DNA from: Variovorax sp. MHTC-1
GTDB taxonomy: Bacteria > Pseudomonadota > Gammaproteobacteria > Burkholderiales > Burkholderiaceae_C
Direction: 5' to 3'
DNA length: 64,000 nt
Assembly: GCF_003984645.1 (NCBI RefSeq)
Contig: NZ_RWKI01000006.1
Location: forward strand, 62,001 to 126,000
The notes below the pieces were generated by a model. It was not told the DNA's origin. It was given only the letters and a program-made list of their open reading frames with translations, and ran no database searches. Positions 47,775 through 58,377 of this stretch are shown piece after piece. The translations under genes were made by a program, and so were the position numbers. Every line of letters begins with the position of its first letter. The stretch's first letter is position 1.

Positions 47775-48767
47775 TTGCCAGTTCCCCCTGCCGACTCCTC
47801 CCCCGCTGCCGCCGTACTCAGCCTGATTGCAGAGGACATGGCTGGGGTCGATCTCGTGATCGCCCGCCGCCTCGATACCGGCGTCCCGCTGGTGCGTCAA
47901 GTCTCCAAGTACATCATCTCGGCCGGCGGCAAGAGGCTGCGCCCGGCGCTGCTGCTGCTCATGGCCGGCGCTTTGGGCTATCGCGGAGAACAGCGCTTCA
48001 ACCTGGCCGCCGTGGTGGAATTCATCCACACCGCGACCTTGCTGCACGACGACGTCGTCGACGAATCGACGCTTCGGCGGGGCCGCCCGACAGCCAACGA
48101 GTCCTTCGGCAATCCCGCCAGCGTGCTGGTCGGCGACTTCCTCTACTCTCGCGCGTTCCAGATGATGTTGGATGCCAACAACGTCCGGGTCATGGAAATC
48201 CTGGCCGAGGCGACCAACGTGATCGCCGAGGGGGAGGTGCTGCAGCTCATGAACATGCACGACGCCTCGCTCGACGAGGAGGCCTACCTTCGGGTGATCC
48301 GCTCGAAGACCGCCAAGCTGTTCGAAGCCAGCACCCGGCTCGCCGCAGTATTGGCGGGCGCGAAGCCGGAGGTGGAAGAAGCATGTGCGGCCTACGGGCA
48401 GGCGCTGGGCACCGCCTTCCAGGTGATCGACGACGTGCTCGACTACGCAGGCGATGCGAACGAGACCGGCAAGAACGTCGGCGACGATTTGCGCGAAGGC
48501 AAGACGACGCTGCCGCTGATTCTGGCCATGCAGCGCGGCACGCCGGCGCAGCGCGAGCTCATTCGAACTGCCATCGAGGCGGGCGATACGGCGCAGCTGC
48601 CGCAGATCGTCGCCATCGTGCGAGAGACGGGTGCGCTGGACGCTACGCGGGCAGCAGCAGCGGCCGAAGCGCAACGCGCGATGGATGCGCTTGCCGGCTT
48701 TCCCGCGAATTTGCACTCTGCCGGTTTGCTACAATTGGCGGCTCAGTTGCTTGAGCGACGCGCCTAG
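47775..48767 (+). CDS. ispB: Octaprenyl diphosphate synthase (polyprenyl synthetase)
   Basis: This long-chain polyprenyl diphosphate synthase makes the ubiquinone side chain. It has both Asp-rich motifs, D92-D93-x-x-D96 (LLHDDVVDE, with RRGRPTAN after it) and the second in QVIDDVLDYAG. GGKRLRPALLLL at 51-62 binds isopentenyl diphosphate. From the TTG at 47775 it has 330 residues; the next start in frame is ATG at 47838 (MAGVDLVIARR), which would remove 21 residues that look family-like (LSLIAEDMAGVDL). No ribosome-binding site is evident before the TTG. Chain length cannot be read from sequence by eye. Confidence 0.93.
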   Translation: MPVPPADSSPAAAVLSLIAEDMAGVDLVIARRLDTGVPLVRQVSKYIISAGGKRLRPALLLLMAGALGYRGEQRFNLAAVVEFIHTATLLHDDVVDESTLRRGRPTANESFGNPASVLVGDFLYSRAFQMMLDANNVRVMEILAEATNVIAEGEVLQLMNMHDASLDEEAYLRVIRSKTAKLFEASTRLAAVLAGAKPEVEEACAAYGQALGTAFQVIDDVLDYAGDANETGKNVGDDLREGKTTLPLILAMQRGTPAQRELIRTAIEAGDTAQLPQIVAIVRETGALDATRAAAAAEAQRAMDALAGFPANLHSAGLLQLAAQLLERRA

Positions 48768-48816
48768 ACACCTCACGACAGTGGGCACCCGGGACGATTC
48801 TTTTTCTTGCAACCAT

Positions 48817-48893
48817 CGGGGTGTAGCTTAGCCTGGTAGAGCGCTACGTTCGGGACGTAGAGGCCGGAGGTTCGAATCCTCTCACCCCGACCA
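48817..48893 (+). tRNA. tRNA-Pro (anticodon CGG)
   Basis: This 77-base gene folds as a full cloverleaf. The acceptor stem is CGGGGTG with CACCCCG. The anticodon stem CTACG/CGTAG encloses the loop TTCGGGA, giving anticodon CGG (proline, codon CCG). The T arm has GGTTCGAATCC and the CCA end is encoded. It lies between ispB and pilB. No integrase gene or direct-repeat attachment site is seen next to it. Confidence 0.97.
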
Positions 48894-49011
48894 GCCTTTT
48901 CGGCTGTATATGCAAAATGCTGCGCGGTCTGTTGCTGCGAAGCGATTTACAGCCCTTGGGGGATCAGCGATGATCGTGAAGCAATTTTTCACGTCTTGTT
49001 ACATTCGTTGA

Positions 49012-50748
<1,737 letters not shown>

Positions 50749-50768
50749 CATTGAGAAGCGGAGCTCGA

Positions 50769-51995
50769 ATGGCAACGGCAGCAGCAGCATCAACCCGAAC
50801 CCTCAAGGAATTCGTCTTCGAGTGGGAAGGCAAGGATCGCAATGGCAAGGTGGTACGCGGGGAAGTCCGTGCTGCCGGCGAAAACCAGGTCCAGGCGGCA
50901 CTGCGGCGCCAGGGCGTGCTAGCGACGAAGATCAAGAAGCGGCGCATGCGTTCCGGCAAGGCCATCAAGCCGAAGGACATCGCCATCTTCACACGCCAGC
51001 TCGCGACGATGATGAAGGCCGGCGTTCCTTTGCTGCAGGCCTTCGACATCGTGGGCCGCGGCAACGCGAATCCGAGCGTGGCCAAGCTGCTCAACGACGT
51101 TCGCAGCGACGTGGAAACGGGCACCTCGCTGTCCGCCGCCTTCCGCAAGTTTCCCAAGTACTTCGACAACCTCTATTGCAACCTGGTTGAAGCCGGCGAG
51201 GCCGCAGGTATCCTTGAAGAACTGCTCGATCGCCTGGCCACCTACATGGAAAAGACCGAGGCGATCAAGTCGAAGATCAAGTCGGCGCTGATGTACCCGA
51301 CCTCCGTGGTCGTCGTCGCGTTCGTCGTGGTGGCGATCATCATGATCTTCGTGATCCCGGCCTTCAAGCAGGTGTTCAGCTCCTTCGGCGCCGACCTCCC
51401 GGCCCCGACGCTGATCGTCATGGCCATCAGCGAATTCTTCGTCGCGTACTGGTGGCTGATCTTCGGGGTGATCGGCGGCGGCCTCTACTTCTTCATGCAG
51501 GCCTGGAAGCGCAACGAGCGCGTTCAGCGGGTCATGGACCGGCTGCTGCTGCGCCTGCCGATCTTCGGCAGCCTGATCGACAAATCCTGCGTCGCGCGCT
51601 GGACCCGCACCTTGGCCACCATGTTCGCCGCCGGCGTGCCGTTGGTAGAGGCGCTCGACTCGGTCGGCGGCGCCTCCGGCAATACGGTGTACGCCGACGC
51701 CACGGCCAAGATCCAGCAGGAAGTCTCGACCGGCACCAGCCTGACGGCGGCGATGACCAACGCCAACCTGTTCCCTTCCATGGTCCTGCAGATGACCGCG
51801 ATCGGCGAGGAGTCCGGGTCGATCGACCACATGCTGGGCAAGGCCGCCGATTTCTACGAATCGGAAGTCGACGACATGGTGGCCGGCCTCTCGAGCCTGA
51901 TGGAGCCCATCATCATCGTGTTCCTGGGCGTGATCATCGGCGGCATCGTGGTCTCGATGTATCTGCCCATCTTCAAGCTCGGCCAGGTCGTCTGA
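50769..51995 (+). CDS. pilC: Type IV pilus inner-membrane platform protein PilC
   Basis: This 408-residue protein is the inner-membrane core of the pilus machine. Two T2SF domains (about 75-200 and 280-400) each start with a typical segment: IAIFTRQLATMMKAGVPLLQA and CVARWTRTLATMFAAGVPLV (read in parts). Three or four membrane helices are present, at about 175-210, 225-250 and 380-400. The ATG at 50769 has GGAG upstream; a TTG further upstream is less likely. The stop overlaps the pilD start by one base. Confidence 0.96.
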   Translation: MATAAAASTRTLKEFVFEWEGKDRNGKVVRGEVRAAGENQVQAALRRQGVLATKIKKRRMRSGKAIKPKDIAIFTRQLATMMKAGVPLLQAFDIVGRGNANPSVAKLLNDVRSDVETGTSLSAAFRKFPKYFDNLYCNLVEAGEAAGILEELLDRLATYMEKTEAIKSKIKSALMYPTSVVVVAFVVVAIIMIFVIPAFKQVFSSFGADLPAPTLIVMAISEFFVAYWWLIFGVIGGGLYFFMQAWKRNERVQRVMDRLLLRLPIFGSLIDKSCVARWTRTLATMFAAGVPLVEALDSVGGASGNTVYADATAKIQQEVSTGTSLTAAMTNANLFPSMVLQMTAIGEESGSIDHMLGKAADFYESEVDDMVAGLSSLMEPIIIVFLGVIIGGIVVSMYLPIFKLGQVV

Positions 51996-52837
51996 TGCTG
52001 GTTTCGCAGGGGGTGGACGCCGCATTGGCCGGCGTGCTGGGGTTGTTGATCGGTAGCTTCCTCAACGTCGTGATCTATCGCCTGCCGAAAATGCTGGAAC
52101 GCCAATGGGCCGCCGAATGTGCGAGCCTCGACGGCGCGGAACCCGCTGCTGCAGAGCCCTTCAATCTGATGGTGCCGCATTCGCGCTGCCAGCAGTGCGG
52201 CCATGCGATCCGCTGGTACGAGAATGTGCCCGTGCTGAGCTACCTGTTTCTTCGCGGCAAATGCTCGGCGTGCAAGGCACCCATCAGCCTGCGCTATCCG
52301 CTGGTCGAGTTGGCGACCGGCGCCCTGTTCGCCTGGTGCGTGTGGCGCATGCCCGGCCAGTTCGGCGGCCTAGCCTGGTGCGGCTTCGCCGCTGCGCTGA
52401 TCGCGCTCGCGCTGATCGACTGGGACACCACCCTCTTGCCCGACGACATCACGCTGCCCTTGCTCTGGGCCGGCCTGCTCGCAGCCCTCGCAGGCTTCAC
52501 GGGCGTGAGCCTCGCCAATGCCGTCTGGGGCGCCGTGGCGGGCTATGTCTCGCTGTGGGCGGTCTACTGGCTGTTCAAGCTGAGCACCGGCAAGGAGGGC
52601 ATGGGTTACGGCGATTTCAAGCTGTTCGCCGCCTTCGGCGCCTGGTTCGGATGGCAGGCGCTGGTGCCCATCATCCTGATGGCATCGGTGATCGGTGTGA
52701 TCGTCGGCGTTGCGCTCAAGCTCAACAGCGGGCTGCGCGAAGGCGGCTATGTGCCCTTCGGCCCTTTCCTCGCAGGTGCCGGCTTCACAGCCATGCTCTT
52801 CGGTCCGGACGCGATCCTTCGCGTGGCCGGCCTCTGA
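51995..52837 (+). CDS. pilD: Prepilin peptidase / N-methyltransferase PilD
   Basis: This 280-residue aspartic protease cleaves leader peptides of type IV prepilins and pseudopilins and methylates the new N-terminus. The Cys4 zinc motif is C65-x-x-C68 and C90-x-x-C93. The catalytic aspartates lie in ALIDWDTTLLPDD (142-151) and the GYGDFK motif (D207). About eight membrane helices are present. The start codon shares a base with the pilC stop, so the two are coupled. No prepilin gene is encoded in the window. Confidence 0.96.
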   Translation: MLVSQGVDAALAGVLGLLIGSFLNVVIYRLPKMLERQWAAECASLDGAEPAAAEPFNLMVPHSRCQQCGHAIRWYENVPVLSYLFLRGKCSACKAPISLRYPLVELATGALFAWCVWRMPGQFGGLAWCGFAAALIALALIDWDTTLLPDDITLPLLWAGLLAALAGFTGVSLANAVWGAVAGYVSLWAVYWLFKLSTGKEGMGYGDFKLFAAFGAWFGWQALVPIILMASVIGVIVGVALKLNSGLREGGYVPFGPFLAGAGFTAMLFGPDAILRVAGL

Positions 52838-52858
52838 CCGAGCAAAGGCGCGCGTGCC

Positions 52859-53458
52859 ATGCGCATCGGACTGACCGGCGGCATCGGCAGCGGAAAGAGC
52901 ACCGTCGCGTCCATGCTGGTCATCGCCGGCGCCACGCTGATCGACACCGACGCCATTGCACGCGCGATTGCCCAGCCGCAAGGAGCCGCCATGCCTGCGA
53001 TCGAAGCCGAATTCGGCCGTGGGGTCATCGCTGCGGATGGCGGCCTGGACCGGGCGCGCATGCGGGATCTGGTGTTTGCCGACGCGCATGCCAGAAAGCG
53101 GCTCGAAGCGATCCTGCATCCCCTGATCGGCGAGGAATGCGAGCGTCAGGCGGCCGCCGCGGGCGGGCAATTGATCGTCTTCGATGTGCCGCTGCTGGTC
53201 GAATCGAAGCGTTGGCGCGCTCTCGTCGATCGCGTGCTGGTCGTCGACGCGACCGAAGAAACCCAGGTGCAGCGCGTGGTGGCGCGTTCGGGTTGGACGC
53301 CCGAAGCCGTCCGCGCCGTGATCGCTCAGCAGGCCGACCGCGCGCAGCGCTGCGCCGCGGCGGACGCGGTGATCTTCAACGAGAAAATGTCGCTGGCGGA
53401 ACTCTCCGCCGACGTCCGAAACCTGTGGGAACGGTGGACCGGCGCAAGCACGCGATAA
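52859..53458 (+). CDS. coaE: Dephospho-CoA kinase
   Basis: This 199-residue P-loop kinase performs the last step of coenzyme A synthesis. Walker A is GGIGSGKST (7-15), followed by the DTDAIARA segment and the substrate-lid region FDVPLLVESKRW with VVDATEETQVQRV. Its position after pilD is conserved in many proteobacteria. The start is the ATG at 52859, 21 bases after the pilD stop. In relatives zapD follows directly; here two acyltransferase-type genes intervene. Confidence 0.95.
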   Translation: MRIGLTGGIGSGKSTVASMLVIAGATLIDTDAIARAIAQPQGAAMPAIEAEFGRGVIAADGGLDRARMRDLVFADAHARKRLEAILHPLIGEECERQAAAAGGQLIVFDVPLLVESKRWRALVDRVLVVDATEETQVQRVVARSGWTPEAVRAVIAQQADRAQRCAAADAVIFNEKMSLAELSADVRNLWERWTGASTR

Positions 53459-53541
53459 TCCCGCGCTGACTGCCGCCACACGCGCGAGACAACAACAAGG
53501 CGGCGCGCTCGAATGAGCCATGCGACGCTGCCCTCCCCAAG

Positions 53542-55032
53542 ATGCTCTTCAATTCGTACGCATTCATCTTTCTCTATTTCCCGATAGTTCTTGTCGGGTT
53601 CTTCCTGATCGGAAAGCGCAACGCGCGTGCAGCTGCCGGCTTTCTCGCGCTCGCATCGCTGTTCTTCTACGGCTGGTGGAGCGTCATGGCCTTGCCGCTG
53701 CTGGTGGGCTCGATCTGCGTCAACTACTGGTTCGGGCTGCGCCTCACGCCGAGCCCCGAACGCGACGACCGTCAGCGCAAGCGCATGCTGATCGCTGCGC
53801 TCGTCGTCAACCTCGGGGTGCTGGCGGTCTTCAAGTACGCCAACTTCTTCGTCTCAAACGTGAACGAGGGGCTGGCTGCCGCAGGACTGGCGCCGATTCA
53901 GCTGCTCCATATCGCACTGCCGATCGGGATTTCGTTCTATACCTTCACGCAAATCGCCTTCCTGGTCGACTGCTGGCAGGGCAAGGTTCACGAGCGCAGC
54001 TTCATTCACTATGTGCTGTTCGTCACCTACTTCCCGCATTTGATCGCGGGTCCGGTGCTGCATCACGCGCAGATGATGCCGCAGTTCGCCAACCCGGCCA
54101 TTTACCGGGTCGATGCGAACAAGCTCGCACTCGGCATTGCGATCTTCAGCTTCGGTCTCGCGAAGAAGCTGCTGATCGGCGACAAGATGGGGCAGTACGC
54201 CGACCTGATGTTCAACGGCGTCCACAACGGCATCGCGCCCTCGCTCTACACGGCATGGTTCGGTGTGCTGGCCTACACGCTGCAGATCTACTTCGACTTC
54301 TCGGGCTATTCGGATATGGCGGTCGGGCTGTCCTTGTGCCTGGGCGTGCAATTGCCGCTCAATTTCCGATCGCCGTACAAGTCGACCAACATCATCGAGT
54401 TCTGGCGGCGTTGGCACATTTCGCTATCGACTTTCCTGCGCGATTATCTGTATGTGCCGCTGGGTGGCAACCGCAAGGGCGAGGCGCGCCGTTACCTCAA
54501 TCTGTTTATCACCATGCTGCTCGGCGGCCTCTGGCATGGCGCGGCGTGGACCTTCGTGATCTGGGGCGCGTTGCACGGCGCATTCCTGATGATCAACCAC
54601 CTGTGGAACGCCAAGGTGCGGCGCAGCGCCACGCCGAGCCGCGTGGGGCGCGTGGCCGGCTGGCTGCTGACCTTCCTGTGCGTGATGATCGCCTGGGTCG
54701 TGTTCCGCGCCGAGAGCGTCACCACGGCGCTCGAAATCTACAAGGGCATGCTCGGCATGCACGGGGCGCCGCCGAGCGCATTCGGCGAGTTCGCGGTTCC
54801 ATACCGTAAGCCCGAATTCTTCCAGACCTTGCTGCTCGGCCTGTTCATCTGCCTGGCATTGCCTCCCACAATCGCGTTGGAGCGCTGGGTGCCTGGTCCG
54901 ATCGCACTGGCGGGGCGTCCGCGCTCGATGCGGATGGGGACGGCACTGATCGCCGCTTTCGTGGTCGTGCTGTTCGGCATGTGCGTGTCTCAACTGGGCG
55001 TCTACAGCCCCTTCCTCTATTTTCAGTTCTGA
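53542..55032 (+). CDS. MBOAT family O-acyltransferase (AlgI-like)
   Basis: This 496-residue integral membrane protein with about 11 helices belongs to the MBOAT family and resembles AlgI, which moves acetyl groups to exported polysaccharides. The catalytic His is H332 in GGLWHGAAWTF. Other family segments are FNSYAFIFLYFPIVLVGFF, PIGISFYTFTQIAFLVD, PHLIAGPVLHH, FDFSGYSDMAVGLSLCLG and FWRRWHISLSTFLRDYLYVP (read in part). The next gene encodes an SGNH protein one base after its stop. The polysaccharide acceptor is not identifiable from the window. Confidence 0.93.
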   Translation: MLFNSYAFIFLYFPIVLVGFFLIGKRNARAAAGFLALASLFFYGWWSVMALPLLVGSICVNYWFGLRLTPSPERDDRQRKRMLIAALVVNLGVLAVFKYANFFVSNVNEGLAAAGLAPIQLLHIALPIGISFYTFTQIAFLVDCWQGKVHERSFIHYVLFVTYFPHLIAGPVLHHAQMMPQFANPAIYRVDANKLALGIAIFSFGLAKKLLIGDKMGQYADLMFNGVHNGIAPSLYTAWFGVLAYTLQIYFDFSGYSDMAVGLSLCLGVQLPLNFRSPYKSTNIIEFWRRWHISLSTFLRDYLYVPLGGNRKGEARRYLNLFITMLLGGLWHGAAWTFVIWGALHGAFLMINHLWNAKVRRSATPSRVGRVAGWLLTFLCVMIAWVVFRAESVTTALEIYKGMLGMHGAPPSAFGEFAVPYRKPEFFQTLLLGLFICLALPPTIALERWVPGPIALAGRPRSMRMGTALIAAFVVVLFGMCVSQLGVYSPFLYFQF

Positions 55033-55033
55033 C

Positions 55034-56044
55034 ATGACCCCAGCGAAACTCTGGCTGCGGATCTTTTTCGCTGGCTTTGCGGTGATCGTGGCCCTGCTGC
55101 TGGTCACGCTGTTCACGCCGATTCCCTACGGCGACCTGTCGCGCATCGGGCGCGTATCCGAGCACGAGTTCGGGTGGCGCAAACCGCCGCCTCCTCTCCC
55201 GTTCGAGTCCATGCGCGCCGTCCCGATGGACCAAGCCGACATCCTCGTCATCGGCGACAGTTTCTCGATGACCTTCACATGGCAGAGCGTACTGGTGAAG
55301 GCCGGCTACCGCGTCACGACTATCTACTGGGGGCAACTTCCCTTCATCTGCAAGAACTTCAGCCAATGGGTCGAGGACAACGGTTTCCGCGGCAAGCTGA
55401 TCGTGATCGAGAGCATCGAGCGCCTGCTTGCCGAGCGCCTCGACGACAGCGAGAAGTGCGGCGCGATGTCGAAGAAGCCCCTGTCGGTCAAGAAGGAGCC
55501 CTTCGTGCAGCCCCTCACCGAGGTCCCGGGCTTCGAACTCAATACCAGCGCCAAGCTGACCACCGGCCTGAACACCTATCGCAACACGAAACGCGCCATC
55601 GCATCGCCCGACGTCCAGTTCGGAGAGCGCGCGCGGGTGCGCACCGTGCCCGACGGCTGCGCCTATTTCAGCAGCAGGCTGTGCGACAAGGCGCTGTTCT
55701 TTCCCGATGACACCACCGCAGCGGAGCTTTCCGAACGCACGGTCAGGCAAATGGAAGCGATCAGCCAGGCGCATCCGTCGCCGCCGATCCTGTGGATGGT
55801 GATTCCGGACAAGACCACGACTTACGTGGAACCGCAGCACTCCGCCGCTTTCGTCGCCGCCCTCAACAAGACCAAACTCGGTCCCGACTTGTTCACCGCG
55901 GCGAGGGAGGCCCGTACGACCGTGCGCGACCTGTACTTCCCCAACGACACGCACCTGTCCATGCACGGTCAGCTGTGGGTCGGCGAGCTGATGCTCAAGG
56001 AGGTGCGCGCGCTCCTCTCTCCCGTCCGGCACAACGCGCCGTAG
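55034..56044 (+). CDS. SGNH-type protein paired with the MBOAT acyltransferase
   Basis: This 336-residue protein has an N-terminal membrane helix (about 7-28) and a periplasmic SGNH-like domain. The nucleophile is probably S76 in VIGDSFSMTFTW, and a C-terminal motif NDTHLS supplies D305 and H307. This matches the AlgJ/AlgX/PatB type of partner that transfers acetyl groups received through an MBOAT protein to a polymer outside the membrane. The alternative is a deacetylase. It starts one base after the MBOAT stop. Four Cys residues in the mature part could form disulfides. Confidence 0.8.
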   Translation: MTPAKLWLRIFFAGFAVIVALLLVTLFTPIPYGDLSRIGRVSEHEFGWRKPPPPLPFESMRAVPMDQADILVIGDSFSMTFTWQSVLVKAGYRVTTIYWGQLPFICKNFSQWVEDNGFRGKLIVIESIERLLAERLDDSEKCGAMSKKPLSVKKEPFVQPLTEVPGFELNTSAKLTTGLNTYRNTKRAIASPDVQFGERARVRTVPDGCAYFSSRLCDKALFFPDDTTAAELSERTVRQMEAISQAHPSPPILWMVIPDKTTTYVEPQHSAAFVAALNKTKLGPDLFTAAREARTTVRDLYFPNDTHLSMHGQLWVGELMLKEVRALLSPVRHNAP

Positions 56045-56120
56045 GACGAATGCCAGTTCCCCTTCGCTGCGGTGCGGCAGCGAGTCTTCGGGCTATCATC
56101 GTGCGACTGGAAGCCGACGC

Positions 56121-56876
56121 GTGATTCTGTACGAGTACCCCTTCAACGAGCGCATCCGGACCTACCTGCGGCTGGAGCACCTGTTTCGCCGCCTCGGCGA
56201 ATTGGTGCCTGCCGATTCGGCGCTCTCCCATCACTACGCCCTCGTCACGATCTTCGAGATCATGGACGTGGCGGCGCGCGCCGATCTCAAGGCCGACGTG
56301 CTGCGCGACCTCGACAAGCACAAGAACGTCTTCAACAGCTATCGCGGCAACCCGGCCATCTCCGAAGCCGTGCTTGACCAGGTCGTCGGCAAGCTCGAAA
56401 GCAACTTCACCACGCTCAACACGGTTCCCGGCAAGGCCGGACAGGCATTGACCGAGAACGAGTGGCTGATGAGCATCCGCAGCCGCGCGAGCATTCCCGG
56501 CGGCACCTGCGAGTTCGATCTGCCGGCCTACTACGCCTGGCAGAACGGCAGCGCCCCCGACCGGCGCGCCGACCTGGAACGCTGGTCCTCCACGCTCGCG
56601 CCGCTGGCCGAATCGATCTACCTGCTGCTGAAGCTCTTGCGCGACGCCGACGTGCCCTACAAGGTCATGGCCGCTGGCGGCCAGTTCCAGCAGAACCTGC
56701 CTCAGGGCCGGAGCTTCCAGCTGTTGCGCCTGCGGATCGACCCGAAACTCGGACTCATTCCCGAGATCAGCGGCAATCGGCTCATGGTGTCGGTGCGCTT
56801 GATGCGACACGAAGCCGACGATCGCCTGCACCAGAGCACGGACGACACTCCCTTCGAGCTGACTCTCTGCGCATGA
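56121..56876 (+). CDS. zapD: Cell division protein ZapD
   Basis: This 251-residue cytoplasmic protein crosslinks FtsZ filaments at the division septum. Family features are the N-terminus [20 protein letters not shown], the [18 protein letters not shown] segment and [12 protein letters not shown]. The start is a GTG at 56121, with TGGAAG upstream. It begins 76 bases after the SGNH gene; TATCAT near 56094 is a possible -10 box. Its stop overlaps the yacG start (ATGA), as often in this order. Confidence 0.95.
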   Translation: MILYEYPFNERIRTYLRLEHLFRRLGELVPADSALSHHYALVTIFEIMDVAARADLKADVLRDLDKHKNVFNSYRGNPAISEAVLDQVVGKLESNFTTLNTVPGKAGQALTENEWLMSIRSRASIPGGTCEFDLPAYYAWQNGSAPDRRADLERWSSTLAPLAESIYLLLKLLRDADVPYKVMAAGGQFQQNLPQGRSFQLLRLRIDPKLGLIPEISGNRLMVSVRLMRHEADDRLHQSTDDTPFELTLCA

Positions 56877-57088
56877 TGGCCAAGGTCAATTCATCTGGCG
56901 AGCGCATCGTCCGGTGCCCGGCATGCGGGAAAGACAGCGTCTACGCGCCCAGTAATCCGTACCGGCCCTTCTGCAGCGCACGCTGCAAGGGCATCGACCT
57001 CGGCGCGTGGGCCAGCGAGGAATTCAGAATGCCGGCCGAGGCGCCGCCGGACGACGAGGCTTTCGGCGACCCCAAGATTCAGCAGTGA
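56873..57088 (+). CDS. yacG: DNA gyrase inhibitor YacG
   Basis: This 71-residue zinc protein binds the GyrB subunit and inhibits gyrase. The zinc ligands are C15 and C18 (VRCPACGK), C34 and C38 (FCSARCKG), followed by [14 protein letters not shown] and an acidic tail. The first ATG (56873) overlaps the zapD stop; the next codon is also ATG. Its last ten bases overlap the end of the convergent mutT gene. Confidence 0.94.
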   Translation: MMAKVNSSGERIVRCPACGKDSVYAPSNPYRPFCSARCKGIDLGAWASEEFRMPAEAPPDDEAFGDPKIQQ

Positions 57089-57501
57089 TCGTTGGCGAGG
57101 CCGCGCTCCCGCGCGAGCCAGCCAAGCACCGGCAGCGCACCCGGCAGCACCGGCGCCACATCGAGCGGCAACTGCTGCCAGCGCATCGCCTGGCCTTCGC
57201 GCATCTCGAACTCGCCACGCCACGCCCGGACCTTGCACCAGTGCAGGCGGACCAGCGCGTGCGGATAGTCGTGTTCGGTGGTCTTCCAGACCTCGGCGCC
57301 GGCGATCGTGATGCCGAGTTCCTCGTGCAGTTCGCGCCGTAGCGCCTCTTCCACCGTCTCGCCCGGCTCGATCTTGCCGCCCGGAAACTCCCAGTAGCCC
57401 GCGTAAGGCTTGCCGTCGGGCCGGGTCGAAAGAAGCAGCGCGTCGTCCTCGCGGATGAGGATGCCTACCGCCACCTCTGTGTGCTTGCGCTTGTCCGTCA
57501 T
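57079..57501 (-). CDS. mutT: 8-oxo-dGTP diphosphatase (MutT)
   Basis: This 140-residue Nudix hydrolase removes oxidised dGTP from the nucleotide pool. The N-terminus is [14 protein letters not shown], then [14 protein letters not shown], and the Nudix box is at 41-63 with RRELHEELG. The order argJ-ATPase-mutT with yacG facing it is common in betaproteobacteria. It starts six bases after the stop of the ATPase gene. Substrate assignment rests on family and position. Confidence 0.92.
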   Translation of the reverse strand: MTDKRKHTEVAVGILIREDDALLLSTRPDGKPYAGYWEFPGGKIEPGETVEEALRRELHEELGITIAGAEVWKTTEHDYPHALVRLHWCKVRAWRGEFEMREGQAMRWQQLPLDVAPVLPGALPVLGWLARERGLANDHC

Positions 57502-57507
57502 GGCGCG

Positions 57508-58377
57508 TCAGCTGCGGCCAGCGTAGTCACGCGCGAACTGGTAGGCCACCCGGCCGCTGCGTGAACCGCGCTCGAGCGCCCAGACCAGCGCCTCGGCCCG
57601 TGCTGCCTCGATCGCCTTTTGATCGACGCCGAAGGACGACAGCCACTGCGCGACGATGGTCAGGTATTCGTTCTGGCTGAAGGGATAGAAGCTGACCCAC
57701 AGGCCGAAGCGCTCCGACAGCGAGATCTTTTCCTCGATCACCTCGCCGGGATGCACCTCGCCGTCTTCGGTGTGGGTGTAGCTCAGGTTGTCCTTCATGT
57801 ATTCGGGCAGCAGGTGGCGCCGGTTGCTGGTCGCATAGATCAGCACATTGGGCGTGGCCGCGGCGATCGAGCCGTCGAGGATCGACTTGAGCGCCTTGTA
57901 GCCGGGTTCGCCCTCGTCGAAACTCAGGTCGTCGCTGAATACGATGAACTTCTCGGGCCGCTGCGAAACCACCTCGACGATGTCCGGCAGGTCCGTCAGC
58001 TCGGCCTTGTCGACTTCGATCAAGCGCAATCCCTGCGGCGCATAGGCCTGCAGGCAGGCGCGGATCAGCGAAGACTTGCCGGTGCCGCGGGCTCCGGTCA
58101 ACAGCACATTGTTGGCCGGCTTGCCCTCGACGAACTGACGCGTGTTGCGTTCGATCTTTTCCTTCTGGGCGTCGATTTCCTTCAACGCATCCAAGGGCAT
58201 CGAAGCCAGGTGGCGCACCGGTTCCAGCGTGCCGTGTCCCGAGCTGCGGCGGCGGTAGCGCCAGGCGATCGAGGCGTTCCAGTCGGAGGGCGCCGCCAGC
58301 GGCTGCGGAAGGATCGACTCGATGCGGCCGATCAGCTGTTCGGCGCGCTCGATCAGGCGTTCGAACTTCTCATTCAT
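57508..58377 (-). CDS. DUF815 family ATPase
   Basis: This 289-residue protein is a P-loop ATPase of the DUF815/AAA+ group. Walker A is GARGTGKS (95-102) and Walker B is [13 protein letters not shown] (about 145-157). An N-terminal coiled region (1-90) precedes it, and the [11 protein letters not shown] segment and a C-terminal lid follow. Its biochemical role is unknown. The start ATG at 58377 overlaps the argJ stop (ATGA), and mutT follows after six bases. The frame is open upstream inside argJ, but the overlap start agrees with the family. Confidence 0.85.
   Translation of the reverse strand: MNEKFERLIERAEQLIGRIESILPQPLAAPSDWNASIAWRYRRRSSGHGTLEPVRHLASMPLDALKEIDAQKEKIERNTRQFVEGKPANNVLLTGARGTGKSSLIRACLQAYAPQGLRLIEVDKAELTDLPDIVEVVSQRPEKFIVFSDDLSFDEGEPGYKALKSILDGSIAAATPNVLIYATSNRRHLLPEYMKDNLSYTHTEDGEVHPGEVIEEKISLSERFGLWVSFYPFSQNEYLTIVAQWLSSFGVDQKAIEAARAEALVWALERGSRSGRVAYQFARDYAGRS

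Noticed and set aside
48817-48893. tRNA-Pro as an integration site of a mobile element
   Set aside because: There is no integrase, no direct repeat of the tRNA 3' end and no change of gene content after it; pilB-pilC-pilD-coaE follow as usual.
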